Below are positions 40,386 to 42,378 of a DNA stretch of 42,378 bases, piece after piece. Under the pieces are notes generated by a model that had not been told where the DNA came from, ran no database searches, and saw only the letters and a list, made by a program, of their open reading frames with translations. The DNA comes from Streptomyces albicerus (lineage in GTDB: Bacteria; Actinomycetota; Actinomycetes; Streptomycetales; Streptomycetaceae): positions 1 through 42,378 of the forward strand of contig NZ_VWMY01000082.1 in the NCBI RefSeq assembly GCF_008905045.1. The letters run 5' to 3'. Position 1 is the stretch's first letter. Each line of letters starts with the position of its first letter. Position numbers and translations under genes: made by a program.

Positions 40386-42053
40386 TCATCGTTTGACTCG
40401 GTTGCGAATGGCCATTGCGGCGAGGGCGACGAGCAGGGGTCCGACGATGCGTAGCAGGATCTGAAAAATCTGCCCCCAGCGGTTAACGTTCTCAGGCACC
40501 GTTGTGCTCTTGACGTCAACGGCGATCGTGGCGCGCAGGCTGTAGAGCAGAGCGTCCAGGTAGGGCACTGGCTCTCCTGGGAACCCGGCACACTTCATCC
40601 CCAAGGCTAGGAGAGCCACCATGGTCAGCAAGACGGTGATCGCTCGTCCCGCACGCAATCCATACCCGGACACCAACCAGTACAGCCACAGCAGTAATTG
40701 TTCTCCGCGGCGGGCGCCGGCTCGGCGCATCTCCATCTCGCCGTAGTAGAAATCGGCAGCTCCCGGCTCGTTCTTGCTGTCCTCCAATGCTTTGCGGAGT
40801 TGCCGGTACAACACCTCTAGCCGGGCCGGTTCCACTATCTCGATTTTCCCAAGGTCGCGTTCCGGCGGTGGACTCCACCAGCGGGTGCCACCGCCCCGAC
40901 GGTCGGAGGACTGGGCTGCCCGCTTCGCACGCCAGTGATGCTCATCGGCCAGCACTTTTCGACGTCCCCGTGGGTCATCGGCGAACACGCAGCGCCCATC
41001 GAGCACTAACCGGTCCGCACAACTCAACCCAGCGAACAGACATTCGCTCAGATCTACATCAGTCAAGGTCATCGCCTCGGCATCCACGCCGCGCAGCGAT
41101 ATCACCTGCACTGGTGGAACAACTCCCTGATCGTTAGCGAAAGCTGATTCGTCCACGTCCGGAATGGGACGCTGCAAACCATGCACAGCGACTGGACCGG
41201 CCAGGACCATATTGGTCAGGTCCACCTCTGCAGCCCTCAAGCGCAGGGTCATCCGCCCTGCCCCCCGCATACCATCTGCCTCGAATCGCTTCGCTACGGC
41301 CTCCATACGCAGTTCATCCCGTACGACGGCGCTGCCAAACGAGGCCCAGCCGTTGAAGGCCGCGCGTTCGAAGGAAGCGGGCTCGGCGAAAGTCGCGCCG
41401 TAAAAGTTGCCACCCTCAGCGAAGGTTACGTGGTAGAATACGGCGATTCCTGCAAAGGTCGCGCGGTAAAAGACGGCTTTCTTGGTGAAGGTCCCACCAT
41501 ACAGCTCGCAGGCTCCGGAAAATGTCGCGCGGCCGAAGTCGGCCTCTTCAATGAAGGTTGCGTGGCTGAAGTCGGCGTCCTCTGCGAAGGTCGCTCCGTA
41601 GAAGTCGACGCACTGGGTAATGGGACGATCGGCCTCCCCGGTAAAGATCGCGTTTGCGAAATCGGCGGCCCCGCCGAAGGTCGCCCCATGGAAGTCGACG
41701 CCCTTATTGAAGGTCACACGTCGGAAGTCGACGTCCCCGTCGAAGATCACGCGTCTAAAATCGGCATTACCAGTGAAGGTTGCGCGGCCGAAGTCGGCAG
41801 TTCCGACCTGCACTCGGCCCCGATCGTCGGTCAGAGTGTCCAGGAGATCTCGGAGGGTTTCTCCCGCAAAAGTCACGCCTTGGGCATGGATGTCTGCGCC
41901 AGGGGACAGAGCGGCCAAGTACGCGTCCTTGGCAGTGGGGGTCAAGTGCGCCAGACACCGGTCGTCGACAACCGGTTCGGCCCCGCACGTCGTCGACTGA
42001 TTGTCAGGAGCAGATTCCCGACAGCTCCCGTGCTGAAAGAAGTCGATCTTCAT
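40386..42053 (-). CDS. Pentapeptide-repeat protein with C-terminal two-helix membrane domain
   Basis: The 555-residue protein has an N-terminal segment with DRCLAHLTPTAKDAYLAAL, then about 20 pentapeptide repeats A(D/N)F-x-x (for example ADFRRVIFDGDVDF, ATFAEDADFSHATF) forming a right-handed beta helix with one insert near residue 145. After a second repeat patch (LTDVDLSECLFAGL) come PARLEVLYRQLRKALEDSKN and FYYGEMEMRR, then two membrane helices (ITVLLTMVALLALGM and ILLRIVGPLLVALAAMAIRN) around a pore-loop-like DALLYSLRATI. This resembles two-helix ion-channel units, but no TVGYG-type filter is present. Codon 349 is TTA (41007-41009), so translation may depend on the bldA tRNA. Membrane location is likely. 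Confidence 0.8.
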   Translation of the reverse strand: MKIDFFQHGSCRESAPDNQSTTCGAEPVVDDRCLAHLTPTAKDAYLAALSPGADIHAQGVTFAGETLRDLLDTLTDDRGRVQVGTADFGRATFTGNADFRRVIFDGDVDFRRVTFNKGVDFHGATFGGAADFANAIFTGEADRPITQCVDFYGATFAEDADFSHATFIEEADFGRATFSGACELYGGTFTKKAVFYRATFAGIAVFYHVTFAEGGNFYGATFAEPASFERAAFNGWASFGSAVVRDELRMEAVAKRFEADGMRGAGRMTLRLRAAEVDLTNMVLAGPVAVHGLQRPIPDVDESAFANDQGVVPPVQVISLRGVDAEAMTLTDVDLSECLFAGLSCADRLVLDGRCVFADDPRGRRKVLADEHHWRAKRAAQSSDRRGGGTRWWSPPPERDLGKIEIVEPARLEVLYRQLRKALEDSKNEPGAADFYYGEMEMRRAGARRGEQLLLWLYWLVSGYGLRAGRAITVLLTMVALLALGMKCAGFPGEPVPYLDALLYSLRATIAVDVKSTTVPENVNRWGQIFQILLRIVGPLLVALAAMAIRNRVKR

Positions 42054-42317
42054 CCATAGTCACCTACTGAACCTGTAGCAGCATTCTGAAGCCGCAGCAA
42101 GGTGAGCTGTTCCCGACAGGGAGAACGCGGTGCGCATCGGGCCACCGCTGTATGCACCGGCAGTCACCCAGGCGGCAATGCGCTTCCGCCTATGTTCGGC
42201 CCGTGCAGGTCCGGTACGCGCAATTCGCTGCAACTTACAACGGCTAACACAATGAGGTGGATCGGTCCTGGTTGCCGTGTCTGGGGCGGGAGTTGGGCGT
42301 TCGGTCCCGTGTGGGGA
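42054..42317. other. Intergenic region before the terminal IS
   Basis: About 264 bp with the promoter of the pentapeptide-repeat gene on the left and, on the right, the left end of an insertion sequence whose exact boundary I cannot fix. No gene is supported. Confidence 0.4.
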
Positions 42318-42378
42318 TGTCGCCGTGGATCGTGTCGGATGAGCTGTGGGATCACCTGGAGCCGCTGCTGCCGCAGCG
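42318..42378 (+). CDS. Start of an IS5-family transposase (runs off the window)
   Basis: ATG 42318 begins MSPWIVSDELWDHLEPLLPQ, the conserved N-terminus of IS5-family (IS112/IS1647-like) transposases in Streptomyces. The rest lies beyond the window. Confidence 0.75.

Noticed and set aside
1..42378. tRNA genes, rRNA genes or CRISPR arrays
   Set aside because: No cloverleaf with a T-loop GGTTCRANNCC context, no rRNA motif and no regularly spaced short repeat array was seen by eye.

Overview
The window is very GC-rich, with codon use and gene families typical of Streptomyces (DUF2180, DUF5988, three-helix-bundle dimerisation domain, efeOB, GTGA/ATGA-coupled starts, one TTA codon). It is bounded by transposase pieces and carries several broken genes, repeats and a complete IS, so it looks like an accessory region (chromosome arm or linear plasmid) rather than core chromosome.

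Layout. 1-1.7 kb: tail of a mobile-element gene, a truncated Cys-rich membrane protein, decayed fragments and an intact DUF2180 gene. 2.0-3.7 kb (minus): fluoride-export operon crcB-DUF190-crcB, with a second DUF190 gene behind it. 4.5-5.05 kb: an orphan Gly-Gly-leader peptide gene without cysteine, preceded by a GAAA-capped hairpin and followed by a terminator and a 64-bp palindrome. 5.4-6.7 kb: ECF sigma factor plus membrane protein; the sigma reading frame has no stop at the expected place. 6.8-11.8 kb: stress and transport genes (DoxX, universal stress protein, ArsB/NhaD-type transporter, Ser/Thr kinase) lying between two copies of a conserved three-hairpin element with compensatory base changes. 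12.3-18.1 kb: MarR regulator, lgt, PAP2 phosphatase, an MFS exporter with an internal deletion, a penicillin-binding protein and a DUF3562 protein. Three of the promoters share an ACCGAA-N3-TTCGGT operator, so this looks like one regulon. 18.2-25.2 kb: GIY-YIG protein, RsbW-like ATPase, an unrecognised protein, efeO-efeB and a secreted phosphoesterase/phospholipase C. 25.3-27.6 kb: an amidase broken by truncation and frameshift, joined head-to-head to the 3' end of a merB-like gene. 27.6-30.7 kb: an intact copy of the Cys-rich membrane protein, an IS1380-family element with TTAG target duplication in its upstream region, and a frameshifted transposase remnant. 30.9-39.8 kb: a four-gene polyketide cassette (DUF5988, reducing single-module PKS, stand-alone thioester reductase, luciferase-like oxidoreductase). 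40.4-42.1 kb: pentapeptide-repeat membrane protein; then the start of an IS transposase.

The most interesting unit is the PKS cassette. Its genes are tightly coupled, it has no thioesterase, and the gene order suggests a chain is built on the PKS, released by reduction as an aldehyde or alcohol, and then acted on by a flavin/F420 enzyme. The cassette is bracketed by two direct repeats of about 200 bp that each hold a conserved 54-56 nt hairpin, which suggests it moved or was captured as a block. Product and mobility are inference.
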